Source: Gari tellinella (Eukaryota; Mollusca; Bivalvia; Cardiida; Psammobiidae). From it: DNA of 64,000 bases. Both the position numbers and the translations under genes were made by a program. A model generated the notes under the pieces. That model ran no database searches, had not been told where the DNA came from, and worked only from the letters and a program-made list of their open reading frames with translations. The stretch's first letter is position 1. The number at the start of each line of letters is the position of its first letter. This document shows positions 39,816-49,150 of this stretch, piece by piece. The stretch lies in NCBI GenBank assembly GCA_922989275.2, contig OV277869.1:40904189-40968188 (forward strand), in the 5' to 3' direction.

Positions 39816-40072
39816 AACTATTGCGATAAGTCGATACTATCGTTAATCGTGCGACCACTATTAGACACTCGGGCTAGTTGCCCCAAAGACAGACTATTAA
39901 CCCCTTCGATGCCTTAGCGCGAATACTTCTATTATTTGATAGTTTGATTTTATATCGATAGTCGACTATCGTAACTTCAGCTATTGCGATAAGTTGATAA
40001 TATCGTTAATCGTCCCCCACCCCCCTATTAGACAAACGGGCTAGTTGCCCCAAGGTTAGACTATTAACCCCC
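39816..40072. repeat. Element F remainder, tandem duplication
   Basis: GCGATAAGTCGATACTATCG ... GGGCTAGTTGCCCCAAAG ... CCTTAGCGCGA occurs twice, ~160 bp apart (39823-39930 and 39988-40092). Confidence 0.7.
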
Positions 40073-40387
40073 TTCACTGCCTTAGCGCGAGTACTTTTTT
40101 TTATTTGCAAACCGTTTGAATCCTGATTAGACGCCGCGTAGCTCGACGTCTGATCTGGATTCAAGCTTTTTGTCACTCGTCATTATATTCATTCTATCTA
40201 AATGTCCACTTATAAAAAATTATGTAACTTCGAGAAAAAAACCCAGCAGACGTCAAATATAGGCAGACGGTATTACAGAAGTAAATGCGTTAAGACAAAA
40301 TTGTCCTATTTAGGGAACTTTGGAAAGAGTCGTTGTAGGAAGGGGGTATTTGTTGGGAGGGCCGTTGTAGAGAGGAATCACTGTACA
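40073..40387 (+). mobile_element. MITE family B, copy 6
   Basis: P hairpin at 40108-40172 (GATTAGACGCCGCGTAGC centre, one mismatched arm). Blocks GCAGACGTCAAATATAGGCAG and GCCGTTGTAGAGAGG. Ends CACTGTA at 40385. The left end merges with the F repeat. Confidence 0.7.
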
Positions 40388-40962
40388 TATATTATTTTCT
40401 GTTTATAACAGGTGGCTGCTAAAATCTAAATAAAAACACCCCCCTATGACCGCGACAAGGTATAAGAAGGTCTCAGTGGCGTCTGATCAGGGTCTGCACT
40501 GTTTGCTGATAGGAATTTCAGCATATAAATACATGTATTAATTTAGGAAATGAAAATTTAGATCAGGCACCCCTTATATAAAAATCGACTAATCCAATAT
40601 ACATGTATTAGCATGGACGAGTCAACTGGACGAAAGTAGGTTAACAAAATGCAGCATAATACATAGCAGGTTCTTGAAAGTGTGGATAGGTTATTAAAAT
40701 CTGAATGGTAATCAGTTTTAAGTCTTATCAGACGCCGAGTTACTTGATGTGTGATCTGGCTAAAACTGTTTGCAATGGACATTATCGGTTTAGAATAAAA
40801 CAATGTTTATTGGAAAATATAACGTCTACTCCACTGTATTAGTGTTTTCTTCTGACATGTCGGAGTTATTTTTAGATTGGAACATTCTAAAACTTTCAAA
40901 GGGATGAGTTTTCTCTACATACGGTTAATGATACGGATAGCTGTAATTTTTGTGCACAATGT
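40388..40962. repeat. Worn hairpin-bearing repeats
   Basis: A G-type half hairpin at 40480-40505 (GGGTCTGCACTGTTTGCTG), a worn A-type hairpin at 40706-40775, and an A-type tip TTTATTGGAAAATATAACG ... CTCCACTGTA ending at 40839. No gene. Confidence 0.6.
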
Positions 40963-41190
40963 ACAGTAGAGGATACCTTATTCTTTCCCGTTTAAACGCA
41001 AACGCAATGCACTCAACTGTGGAAATTTACTTAAAGAAATTTTAATTATATTTTTAATCTTAGTAGCAAACAGGTTGGAGCCTGATCAGACGCCGTGTGA
41101 CCCGGCGTCTGATCTGGCTCAAACCTGTTTGCAATAGAAATAATAGTTTAAGTATACAATTGCGTTTATTGGGAAAGAATAAGATAGTAG
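40963..41190 (+). mobile_element. MITE family A, worn copy
   Basis: TACAGTAGAGGATACCTTATTC to TTATTGGGAAAGAATAAG; the terminal ~12 bp are lost on the right. P hairpin at 41067-41135. Confidence 0.75.
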
Positions 41191-41497
41191 TAAAGTTAGC
41201 GCAGCGGTCCCGTGCTGCACGAGGATCATACGTATCTCAAGTTGGAAAGTGTACGACTATATAGATCCGATGTTACCCTGTTATCCTTTTACAATAATGA
41301 ACTATTCTGTTCTTAAAATAACTCCGACATGTCAGAAAAATCGAACAATACATGTGTAACATTGGTATGTTAATGTTGTTTGTGGACCATATTGAAAATT
41401 GGTTTTTGATACCAAAAATGTAATGCACATGAAATAAAGTCGTTATCATTATATTATATTATTATCATTATTATTATTATTATTATTATAATTTCAG
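41191..41497. other. End of intron 3
   Basis: GTTAGCGCAGCGGTCCCGTGC at 41198 resembles an A box but no B box follows convincingly. A (TTA)n tract at 41450-41492 adjoins the exon 4 acceptor and may serve as the pyrimidine/T-rich tract. Confidence 0.5.
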
Positions 41498-41641
41498 GAC
41501 ACGAATGGAACGTTCTATTTTGGGCATCATTTTAAGACACTCGTTCCCGGTGGTTATTTTTCTGGTGGACCGGGTATCGTACTAGGACGAGAAGCGCTGA
41601 AAAGGTACGCCGCAGCCAGCTATACCCCTAAATGTTCCAAG
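41498..41641 (+). CDS. C1GALT1: C1GALT1-like exon 4
   Basis: 48 codons, phase 0 at both ends: DTNGTFYFGHHFKTLVPGGY, FSGGPGIVLGREALKRYAAA, SYTPKCSK. It matches the YFGRRF / YMSGGAGYVLS / KRF...KC blocks of the family, which shape the acceptor side of the active site. Acceptor ATTTCAG|GAC, donor CCAAG|GTAAAC. Too short and repeat-surrounded to be seen as a long frame. Confidence 0.92.
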
Positions 41642-41656
41642 GTAAACGTCTTTCCA

Positions 41657-41886
41657 CTTAACCCATTATCCCATAAATACGCCTTTTACGCCTCTGATTT
41701 AAAGAAGATAGTTGAAATTAATACATTCATAAATGTTAATAATAAGAAATATTTTCTATATTTTGGCAGATTGTAGCTTAAAGCAGGCTGAAAGTAAAGC
41801 AAAATGCGCCTTAAGGCGCATTCTGCATTACTTTCAACTTGCTTTAAGTGATCACCTATATTCAGTACTAGAAATATGCTATGGGT
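41657..41886 (+). mobile_element. MITE family D, copy 2, with hairpin Q
   Basis: TTAACCCATTATCCCATAAATACGCC to ATGCTATGGGTTA. Hairpin Q at 41776-41852: TTAAAGCAGGCTGAAAGTAA ... GCGCCTTAAGGCGC centre. It starts 16 bp into intron 4, almost on the splice donor. Confidence 0.8.
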
Positions 41887-42136
41887 TACAGTGGAGAAAA
41901 CATTATTCTTTCCCAATAAACGCGTTTACGCTAAAACTATTAATTCTATTACAAACAGTTTGGAGCCAGATCAGACGTCGGGTGACCCGGCGTCTGATCA
42001 GGCTCCAAACTGTTTGCCACCAAGATAAAAATAAATTATCAGAATTGTCCAAAAGTTGTACTTTTCTACGTTTTAGCGTTTTGCGTTTGCGTTTCGTTTC
42101 GTTTAAACGGGAAAGAATAGCAGATTCTCCACTGTA
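41887..42136 (-). mobile_element. MITE family A, copy 3
   Basis: 250 bp, TACAGTGGAGAAAACATTAT to CAGATTCTCCACTGTA; P hairpin 41951-42019. Directly abuts D copy 2; they share only the TTA/TA at the border. Confidence 0.9.
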
Positions 42137-42148
42137 ATTGGTTAAATA

Positions 42149-42357
42149 CAGTAAAACCTCTAAATAACGACCACTAAAAATTAAATTAATTATCAGGTGT
42201 TCAAGGCACGTGACCGCTTAAAGCAAGGTGACCGTAAAACAGAAAGCTCCTTCAGAAGCTTTCTGTTTTACAATCACCTTGCTTTAAGCTGTCACCTGTA
42301 TTTTATGCAGCCAATTAGCCTCCTTTTAGTGGTCGTTATAGAGGGGCTTAACTGTAT
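42149..42357. mobile_element. Element K with hairpin Q variant
   Basis: ACAGTAAAACCTCTAAATAACG at the left, CGTTATAGAGGGGCTTAACTGT at the right. The central palindrome (42217-42291) is AAAGCAAGGTGACCGTAAAAC ... GTTTTACAATCACCTTGCTTT around AAGCTCCTTCAGAAGCTTT, a diverged Q with both arms changed together. Confidence 0.75.
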
Positions 42358-42454
42358 ACTCTTTCAGGAAACCCGGCGTCCGATAAGGTTCGAAATTGTT
42401 TCTTAGCCGGAAACAATGAAATTATCTGAATTTTCATAATACTGTCCCTTGCTA

Positions 42455-42712
42455 CTGTGGAGAAAACGTTATTCCCCCCCCCCCCCCCGTTTAAAAACGC
42501 AAACGAAACGCAAACACATTACAATTCAATTAGAAATTGACATTTTTTTTCGATTCTAAATGTTCATTTTTCATCTGATAGACAAACAATTTTGGGTCTG
42601 ATCGACACCGGGTTATCTGGCGTCTCATCTGGCTCAAAACCGTTTGCACGGGATATAATAGTTTTAGCTTAAAAGCATTTATTGGGAAAGAATAACGTCG
42701 TCTCCACTGTAT
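42455..42712 (+). mobile_element. MITE family A, worn copy with poly-C
   Basis: TACTGTGGAGAAAACGTTATTC, then a run of ~14 C in place of TTTCCC, GTTTAAAAACGC, a P hairpin (42582-42649) and TTTATTGGGAAAGAATAACG to CTCCACTGTA. Confidence 0.8.
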
Positions 42713-42774
42713 ATTTTATAGAATTGCGATTATATTTTGTTTCGTTTATACGAGATCGTGCATATAAGGTTATA

Positions 42775-42836
42775 ATAATAATAATTATAATACTAATAAT
42801 TATAATAATTATAATAATAATAATAATAATAATAAA
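42775..42836. repeat. (ATA/ATT)n microsatellite
   Basis: AT-rich trinucleotide array. Confidence 0.9.
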
Positions 42837-43034
42837 GGCTTTATTCAACGAGAGAGCTCATTTGGTAAATACCAATCTTCCAGGTTGCCCTCAAAATAAT
42901 ATACAAGTACATAAAATAAAAGACATTTCATACAAAACAAATAATTAACAACAATATAACAATACTAACTGGATGTAGCAATTTGCAAGAATAAAAGTAT
43001 CTTAAGCATTTGAAAAAAAGTACCTGTTAAATGT

Positions 43035-43135
43035 ACATTTTTCCTTATGTAAACAGTGAAGGCCCAGATCAAAGGACTACTAATGGAGTCCTCTGATCAG
43101 CGTCTGCACCGTTTGTCATTTTACAATGTATAAAG
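43035..43135. repeat. G-type hairpin, worn
   Basis: AAACAGTGAAGGCCCAGATCAA then GGAGTCCTCTGATCAGCGTC with GCACCGTTTG: the G variant of the central palindrome. Confidence 0.65.
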
Positions 43136-44204
43136 AAAAGATAAAAATTAACCCCTACAAAGATCTAGCAGAAGTATGGAATAGACTTAATTGGAAAGTA
43201 GAGTTGTCAAGTTGAAGTTTCAAGGCCAGGAAAAGCTAATTTAATCTATTATACATGTAATTTAATATTAACTGAAAAACAGTAGAGACTAGCTGAGAGA
43301 GAACGTGTATGACCTCTATATCAGTGTCTTAACAGTTAGAGATTTTGATACCAATTTAAAGTTTTGCTGTTCTATTTGCCATGCATTAGATCTAAGGACT
43401 CCCTTAATACCAAACGAAGACATACAACCTTAAACACTTTGCATCCAAGCCAGACTTCAATTGAATCGATGTCTGTTATGGGTCCAAATTTTGCAATTAT
43501 TTAATTAAGTAGACCAATCTAGATGATCATGAATATTTATTAGCTATATAGCTTACTCAGAGTGCTAGCAAATATAAAAGTCATGACGTCTAGTCACCGA
43601 CTTACTGTGACGTCACAATAAACAACACATTGTCCGTCAATAAAGGGAACACAGCAAATAGTTATTTTTCTTTTTTTTCCTACTACAGTTCCAACATTGA
43701 GATTTTGAAAATATTTAATAGGTCCCAAAATTAGTTTTTCTAAAAAATATAAATGTCTGCATAGAGAGTAACACATGCATATCAAATTACATATAGGGCT
43801 ATCTACAAATGCTACTTGATAATCACTTCTAAATGCTAAAATGGATCCAAATCCATACTGTTCAATCGTCAGAAACACACTATTAGTACATGTATATCAC
43901 TAATCGGGGTCGGCAAATGCAGGTATGACCGCATAATTAAGCTTATTGAGAGAGAGAGAGAAATACAAATAGAACCATTTATCCGAGTGGTTGTCAAAGG
44001 GTGGAAACTCATGTACAGATTTTCATGAATTGTCTCCTTTTGATCGAAAGACTCGAAAATGCCACAATAGTCCTTAAGCATAATAAAATACTTTGGTTGA
44101 TGTTCGATTGAATTCTTAGAAGAAAATGACTATCATTTTTGTATACATGTATAGCGAAAGTCGATTTCACATACATGTAATTACATTTTTCTTAAATAAG
44201 TTAT
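43136..44204. other. Intron 4 sequence, nothing recognised
   Basis: About 1.07 kb with no supported gene or repeat. The small frames on the minus strand lack any recognisable pattern. Confidence 0.4.
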
Positions 44205-44420
44205 AATGTTGTTGTTGTTGTTGGCGTACCTGTGCTTAACACTCACATGACAGCTTGGTACAGACATTATTGTCTGTCAAGCTGGAGGATTACGTGCATA
44301 GCTGTTTTCAGTTACCTCGCCATATAGGCAGCCATGCTCCGTCTTCAGAGGATTTTAAATACCCAATAAAAGGGTATAGAGCTGCTTTTGAATGAGATGA
44401 ACCATATTGGCGCAAAAGTT
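44205..44420 (-). repeat. (CAA)n-tailed retroposon, truncated copy
   Basis: GTTGTTGTTGTTGGCGTACC ... AGCTTGGTACAGACATTATTG ... ACCATATTGGCGCA is ~95% like 51325-51530. On the minus strand it ends in (CAA)n, the retroposon-like orientation. Truncated after ~215 bp. Confidence 0.75.
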
Positions 44421-44572
44421 ATAATAAGATACACCGTCATGTTTTGTTTTTCGACGATGGTTATCTTTTTTAAGGAATGTTTTTGTACTAATTTGTTTGA
44501 ATCGAGTTAGTTAACAAATGGATGGAGAGTTAAGACAAATGTCATTGGTTAATTCTAATCGGCCTATTGTAG

Positions 44573-44749
44573 GGGACAGGCCCTGCCGATGCTGAGCTGG
44601 GTAGATGCCTACACACAGTTGGCATAAAGCCCGGAAATTCCACAGACATACTGGGTCGCAGTCGATTCCATTGTTTGAACCCAGACGCTCATGTGAATAG
44701 TTTGTATCCAAAGTGGTTCTACGCCTACGATGCCCATGGGGCACACGGG
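44573..44749 (+). CDS. C1GALT1: C1GALT1-like exon 5
   Basis: 59 codons, phase 0 at both ends, not visible as a long frame because a TAG overlaps the acceptor (TATTGTAG|GGG). Reads GTGPADAELGRCLHTVGIKP, then GNSTDILGRSRFHCLNPDAH, VNSLYPKWFYAYDAHGAHG. It follows the family order EDL.LGRC...VGV..GDSRD..GRE.FHPF.P...L...P..FWYWNYY. The expected FHPF is FHCL here. Donor CACGGG|GTAAAT. The exon was found by matching spacing and phase between exons 4 and 6. Confidence 0.9.
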
Positions 44750-44868
44750 GTAAATATTCACCATTACTGAACCTCAGTCCATATATCCGTCCGTCCGTTC
44801 AAATTTATTTCAAACGACATCTCCGCTGTGTTTTTGCATTTGTTATGATGATTTTACGTTGTGTTTCA

Positions 44869-45000
44869 CTCTTTCACTGCCGACGGCGCCAAAAGGCGAC
44901 TTTGCAAACACTTTGGACCCTGATTAGACAACGCGTAATGCGGCATCTGATCAGGATCCAAACTGTTTGACACTCGTATCGATATGTCTTAAAGACATCA
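44869..45000 (-). mobile_element. MITE family C, copy 6, truncated
   Basis: CTCTTTCACTGCCGACGGCGCC at the left, P hairpin at 44900-44971 with several mismatches, ends in ACACTCGTATCGATATGTC. Confidence 0.7.
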
Positions 45001-45106
45001 CATGACCAAGCTTGGGTGGTAACACCTATCCCCGTAGATAGTTTGAGTCAAAGCATGGAGAGCATGCACTATCGGTGGTAGCGTCTAGGAAAAGAATCAT
45101 TCAGGC

Positions 45107-45506
45107 GTCTCATGTGAGGCCCGCACCTAATATTTGATAGCTTGGTTAGTAAAACCCATTGAAAAACCTATTGAGATCTATTATGTAAGGGCCTCTATTC
45201 AAAGCTGAGCCGTTGCCTGAGCAATTTTCTCATGCTGTATACCTGTATTTTGACACCTAATGAACAATGGGGGGATCAATGAATGTACTGGCTTAATGTC
45301 TTCAAAGACTTTTCCTCAGTCCATTGATGGACTCACCCTCCATTGTTCGCGATCGGTGTGAAAGTAACCGTTGAACAGTAGCAAAGCGATGTCACAAATC
45401 TCAGGTTGTCTAGAGAGGCTTACATAATCACACTCAATGGGGCTTTTCAATGGGTTTTACTAACCAAACTATCAATTATATGGTGCGGGCCTCACATAAA
45501 ACGCCC
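45107..45506. mobile_element. Foldback MITE with ~90-bp arms
   Basis: CATGTGAGGCCCGCACC ... GGTTAGTAAAACCCATTG ... TATGTAAG at the left is reversed at 45418-45506 (CTTACATAATC ... CAATGGGTTTTACTAACC ... GGTGCGGGCCTCACATAA). 400 bp. Confidence 0.85.
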
Positions 45507-45630
45507 CAGTGATTTACTGTAGTACAGGTAAGCATAAGAATAATGAGATTGGCAAGGAAATTGTCTGGCAAGGCGTTATGACCGAAAGGTCGTCAGGAGA
45601 TGTATTTAAGTCATCCTACATTATTAGTTA

Positions 45631-45763
45631 TACAGTTTTTTCCCAGGCTACGTGAGGATTTATTCCCGGCTGAGGAAAATCATGTAGCCCGAGCCGTCAG
45701 GCGAGGGTTACTTGATTTTAACAGCCGGGAATAAATCCTCACGTACCCTGGGAAGAAACTGTA
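45631..45763. mobile_element. Foldback element with TACAGTTT ends
   Basis: TACAGTTTTTTCCCAGGCTACG to CGTACCCTGGGAAGAAACTGTA. Long arms around GTGAGGATTTATTCCCGGCTG and its complement. TA-type ends. Confidence 0.85.
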
Positions 45764-45774
45764 GAACGAATTAA

Positions 45775-46219
45775 TTATACTGCAAAGTTTTCACCGTTCA
45801 AATGGATTATTTCAAACTATTTCGGCATTTGTCATGTACAGCGCTCAGTAACAAAACCGCGTCAAAACAGACGACGTCGTGGGTAAATGACGTCCTAATT
45901 CTGACGGGTGTTATACAAAAGACAAACAGACACGCTCGTAGACGTTGGCGTCAAAAGAGGGAAAACAGGCGACTGTTTAAAGATCCAAGCCCCGATTGGT
46001 TTTTAGCTCAAATGGACTTAAATAATGAAATTACACGATTGAAGGCGCACAATCTTGTCGAGCAGTCGTCAATCTTTCTTTCTGCAGTGCAAGGCTGATG
46101 GACATGTCAGCCAATGAAAAGCCTGATTCTCTACGTACCCTGTCAGCTCACAGTGTACATAGGTTCACGTCTACATCTCGTTAGCCAATCAGAATTCAGG
46201 AATTTACTTTGCAGTATAA
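45775..46219. mobile_element. Element L, 445 bp, with a 98-residue frame
   Basis: TTATACTGCAAAGT at 45775-45788 and ACTTTGCAGTATAA at 46206-46219 are perfect inverted repeats. Inside, nearly filling the element, an open frame runs from 45802 to 46098. Confidence 0.75.
45802..46098 (+). CDS. 98-residue basic protein in element L (uncertain)
   Basis: Not recognised. The middle is strongly basic (RHARRRWRQKRENRRLF), like a nuclear-localisation or DNA-binding segment, followed by a predicted helix (AQMDLNNEITRLKAHNLVEQ). The ATG is 27 bp inside the left inverted repeat and codon use is not obviously random (GC-richer than its surroundings). It could be a small protein of a non-autonomous element, a captured exon, or chance. 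No splice sites at its edges are compelling. Confidence 0.3.
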   Translation: MDYFKLFRHLSCTALSNKTASKQTTSWVNDVLILTGVIQKTNRHARRRWRQKRENRRLFKDPSPDWFLAQMDLNNEITRLKAHNLVEQSSIFLSAVQG

Positions 46220-46222
46220 TAA

Positions 46223-46650
46223 TGAATCTTACTTTGAAACGATCTTGCAAACAGCAAAATTTAAGCAGACGACAATGAAACGGTGAAAGGGTAAAAAATC
46301 TCATGATTAATTTGGCAGCGAAAGGGTTATCAGAATCTCAGTCATATCGCGACGTCCATCTCTGCTGAAAGCTTTTCACTGACCCGTTTGTTGTCTGCTT
46401 TACTTAATTTCATCACCAATTGTGTCGTCTCTTTTAACCCCTTCACTGTCTTTCCCCGACTGCAATTTTAATTTGCAAACAGTTGGATTCTGATAAGACG
46501 ACGCGCCACGCGGGGTCTGATCAAGATCCAAACTGTTTGGCATTCATTTCAATATTGCTTAAGACAAAATACCTAATACTTAAATTTCAGAAATAAAAGC
46601 AGACGACAATTGTTTAAAATTGATGACATCATGGCAGTAAAGGGATGAAC
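46223..46650 (+). mobile_element. Family C MITE pieces
   Basis: A C tail at 46225-46330 (CGATCTTGCAAACAGCAAAATT ... GGCAGCGAAAGGGTTA) is followed by a second, more complete C copy at 46433-46650. The latter has TTAACCCCTTCACTGTC, P hairpin 46473-46540 (worn: GACGCGCCACGCGGGGTC) and GGCAGTAAAGGGATGAACC. Confidence 0.7.
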
Positions 46651-47007
46651 CCTTTCAACGCCATGATCTCTTATGCCTAATCAAGGACTGAGGAAATGTC
46701 TTTAAGCAAAATCACTTAAGAAATATTTTAAAAAAAACACCCCAAAAACCCCACAGCAAAACCCCCCAAAGATGAACTGCATTACCAAACTCGATTGTCG
46801 TCGCTTACAAATGGTGCCCAAAGTTTTCACATGTCAGTTACGTTGAATATTATCAAAATCAGGATTAGAACCAATTAAGTTTTTGCTTTCATTCTCATCC
46901 TCATGTATAACCATTAGATGTTTATAAAAGGTGTCTATATTATGAAAAAAATATGTTTAAACTTAAATAAGGTAATTTTCTTTTTGTATTATTTATTTTG
47001 TCAACAG
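46651..47007. other. End of intron 5
   Basis: No gene. Ends in the T-rich acceptor TTTATTTTGTCAACAG. Confidence 0.6.
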
Positions 47008-47160
47008 GGTAGAGAAACCATGAGTGATTATGCAATTGGCTTCCACTACGTTTACAAAGATAAGATCAACGCGCTGGAGTATTATGTGTACCATCTACGA
47101 CCATATGGAGTGAGATTTGCCACCCAAAACCTCAACCAAAAATTAATACCAACCAGCTGA
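47008..47160 (+). CDS. C1GALT1: C1GALT1-like exon 6: C-terminus
   Basis: 50 codons plus TGA: GRETMSDYAIGFHYVYKDKI, NALEYYVYHLRPYGVRFATQ, NLNQKLIPTS. It matches CCSD.A.SFHYV...MY.LEYL.YHLRPYG of the family, but the usual adjacent cysteines before SD are replaced by Thr-Met. It ends 10 residues after VRFATQNLNQ-type sequence, shorter than the human tail. Acceptor CAACAG|GGT, phase 0. The frame also runs upstream to 46918 through intron, which is not coding. Confidence 0.95.
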   Translation, partial: GRETMSDYAIGFHYVYKDKINALEYYVYHLRPYGVRFATQNLNQKLIPTS

Positions 47161-47212
47161 AGTTAGTTGATAAACTCCATTACTGCCTTAATCCGAGTAC
47201 ACTAAGTTATAG

Positions 47213-47320
47213 TTAGAACATATTTAGTGAAATCTTAATGGTTAAGAAGGGGCGGAACGAGCATAAGCGAGTGACCCCCTTCTTAGCCATTAAGATTTCA
47301 CATAATATGTTCTAACTAGC
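47213..47320. repeat. Foldback element in the 3' region
   Basis: AGTTAGAACATATTTAGTGAAATC with TTAATGGTTAAGAAGGGG and the complements CCCCCTTCTTAGCCATTAA with GATTTCACATAATATGTTCTAACT. If the C1GALT1-like transcript continues here, the 3' untranslated region would contain it. Confidence 0.8.
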
Positions 47321-47569
47321 TTAGAATATAACCTGTAATTTGATTGGCCTAGGATAGAATATCCCCGCGTTAGTCGTAGACAAACCTCGCTTATTCTGGT
47401 TGTGAGATCGCCAAATATGGCAGTATTTACAATTATAGGAAGATTTTGCGCGCTGAACCGTGACTGAGCTTTTCTATTTATAGAAGTTGCAACCTTTCCA
47501 TTTTATGGGTAAAGTAGGGTTCAAACCTTAACTTGACATTTAAAATAAGATTTTGATACCTATATATGT
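47321..47569. other. No recognised feature
   Basis: Nothing supported. Confidence 0.4.
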
Positions 47570-47660
47570 TATCGTGGTCGAGATAGTAGAGTACTTGCTG
47601 CACGTGGAATAGTGTTTTACTGACTAAGGTCATGGGTTCGATACCCAGTGGATGCTGTTT
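47570..47660 (+). repeat. tRNA-like SINE head
   Basis: A-box-like TGGTCGAGATAGTAGAG and B box GGTCATGGGTTCGATACCCAG. Intervening length is longer than a normal tRNA, so a SINE or tRNA pseudogene, not a functional gene. Confidence 0.45.
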
Positions 47661-48001
47661 TTTATTTATGTTTTTGGTTTGGAAAGGTATTTTATACTTA
47701 ATATGACGCTAACAACGAGGAACATAGTAATTGATCAGTATTTAAATAATATATATTATTCAATTTTTATTACATTTCTGTATAACCACATAGTTCAAAT
47801 TAAAGATGGTACGACATACAAAATCACCGCATCAATTCCATGGAAAGGAAGCTTGTAAACAACGTCTACGTGCCTGTAAGAAGGAGAAGCAAAAACGATT
47901 TAAAATCCCATAAAACTGATACGGTGTAACCTTAACGACAAGTACATGTATACTCGTCATCTAGAAATAGTGTACTTCACTTGTCCCCTGAAAAAAGTGA
48001 A

Positions 48002-48040
48002 TACCAGATCAGGGAGCTCTGATCAGGGCAACACTGTTTG
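48002..48040. repeat. G-type hairpin, mostly deleted
   Basis: ACCAGATCAGGGAGCTCTGATCAGGGCAACACTGTTTG: a shortened palindrome of the G type. Confidence 0.6.
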
Positions 48041-48274
48041 TCATTTTTCAATTGTCATACATTAACTTGACTTAATTGGAAACAGGGATTGCCCGTTAAA
48101 ATTTCAGTGATAAATGAGAACAAATTAAATACGTTTAAAACTTCACAAAGTTTATCGTTTTAGGTCGTCCATGGCACATTTAGCATATGTGCTAAACAAT
48201 TCAAATAAGTTATTGTTTGAAAAATAATGCAATAAAACATAAAAAAAATAAAGTTTTAAAAGAAATAATTTCTT

Positions 48275-48362
48275 TTGGGAATCGAACCCATAGCCTTTTA
48301 TCCTAGTGCAAGTACCCTTACACTCTACCCATTACACTAACTCGATTATTGATTTAGTTTCA
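48275..48362 (-). repeat. tRNA-like SINE head, minus strand
   Basis: The complement reads GAGTTAGTGTAATGGGTAGAG (A box) then GGCTATGGGTTCGATTCCC (B box). The spacing is again long for a tRNA. Confidence 0.5.
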
Positions 48363-48700
48363 ATACACAAGACACAATATCCTTAGTAAACCATGAAAGG
48401 TAGGTAACTCCTGAACGAATTCATGGTTTGTGACGCGTTTTACCTCTATGGGTGGACTCGTCCTAAAGGTCACAGCTCACGGGTCAAAATCCGACTATAG
48501 TTGCTACGAGGACGAGTTATCTATACCGCGTGCAGATACCACGCGACGTTGAAAAACAACGCAATTCTTAATGATTTTAAAAGTGTCGTACTTAATGGGA
48601 TACAAAAGGCAGTTTGATTGGTTAAAAATGAAGGTTATATTCTAATTATTTGCGTAACGCGGCGTCCGATCAGGATCCAAACTGTCCGACACTTATTTGG
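48363..48700. other. Mostly unrecognised; hairpin P right half
   Basis: GCGTAACGCGGCGTCCGATCAG with GATCCAAACTG at about 48651-48686 is a right half of P. The rest is not recognised. Confidence 0.45.
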
Positions 48701-48704
48701 GGGC

Positions 48705-49030
48705 CTCCGTGGCCTAGTGGTATAGCCACTGTGACTTACATCACTAAGCAGTAAGCACCTCATCGCTGTGAGTTCGAATCCCAGCAGGGTCGTTCGAATT
48801 TTTTATGTAGGGAAGCCTTCCAGCTGGCTTGCGGAAGGTCGGTGGTTCTACCCAGTTGCCGATTTGTGTCTGAAACAGTGCATAAAGGGCTTCTTGGATC
48901 TTCCTCCACCTGTAATTAGCTGGACGTCGCGATATGACTTATTAAGGCCTTTCGCTACCGGAAGTCGGTCTTGCGGGCGAGCGGATATGCGTCTTGGCAA
49001 CATAGACTTTTTCCGTACGTGCTTATACTA
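48705..49030 (+). repeat. tRNA-derived SINE
   Basis: A-box region GTGGCCTAGTGGTATAGCC and B box GTGAGTTCGAATCCC, followed by the body AAGCCTTCCAGCTGGCTTGCGGAAGGTCG and CTTCTTGGATCTTCCTCCACC. The body is of a kind common in bivalve SINEs with a conserved central domain (from memory). It runs to about 48960. Best SINE in the window. Confidence 0.75.
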
Positions 49031-49071
49031 GAAAATTTATATAAAGGAAAATGTTGATACGATTTAGTATA

Positions 49072-49150
49072 ATCCTTCATAGCGCAGTGAGCAGAGTGAT
49101 TGACTAAAAATTCAATGGTCATAGGTTCGAGACCCATCCGATCCAAATAT
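49072..49150 (+). repeat. tRNA-like SINE head
   Basis: CATAGCGCAGTGAGCAGAGTG (A box) and GGTCATAGGTTCGAGACCC (B box), then a T-run. The relative at 54600-54690 is on the other strand. Confidence 0.55.

Larger units (their letters stand above)
3570..47160 (+). other. C1GALT1: C1GALT1-like gene model, six coding exons
   Basis: Core-1 beta-1,3-galactosyltransferase (T-synthase; glycosyltransferase family 31) adds galactose to GalNAc on Ser/Thr in the Golgi, making the core-1 O-glycan. The exon lengths are 205, 174, 164, 144, 177 and 153 nt (1017 nt; 338 residues plus stop; human is 363). The junction phases are 1, 1, 0, 0, 0 and agree on both sides of every intron. Seen: a signal anchor in exon 1, the VRVLCWV start of the catalytic domain in exon 2, [12 protein letters not shown] in exon 3, YFSGGPGIVL in exon 4, ELGRCL and YPKWFYAY in exon 5, and FHYVYKDKINALEYYVYHLRPYG in part in exon 6. 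The introns are full of mobile elements. No polyadenylation site is assigned. The exon 1 to exon 2 link spans about 31.7 kb and rests on phase and topology only. Confidence 0.8.

Noticed and set aside
48705..48790. Functional tRNA gene
   Set aside because: A and B boxes are present but the distance between them and the acceptor stem do not fit a canonical tRNA; a SINE body follows.
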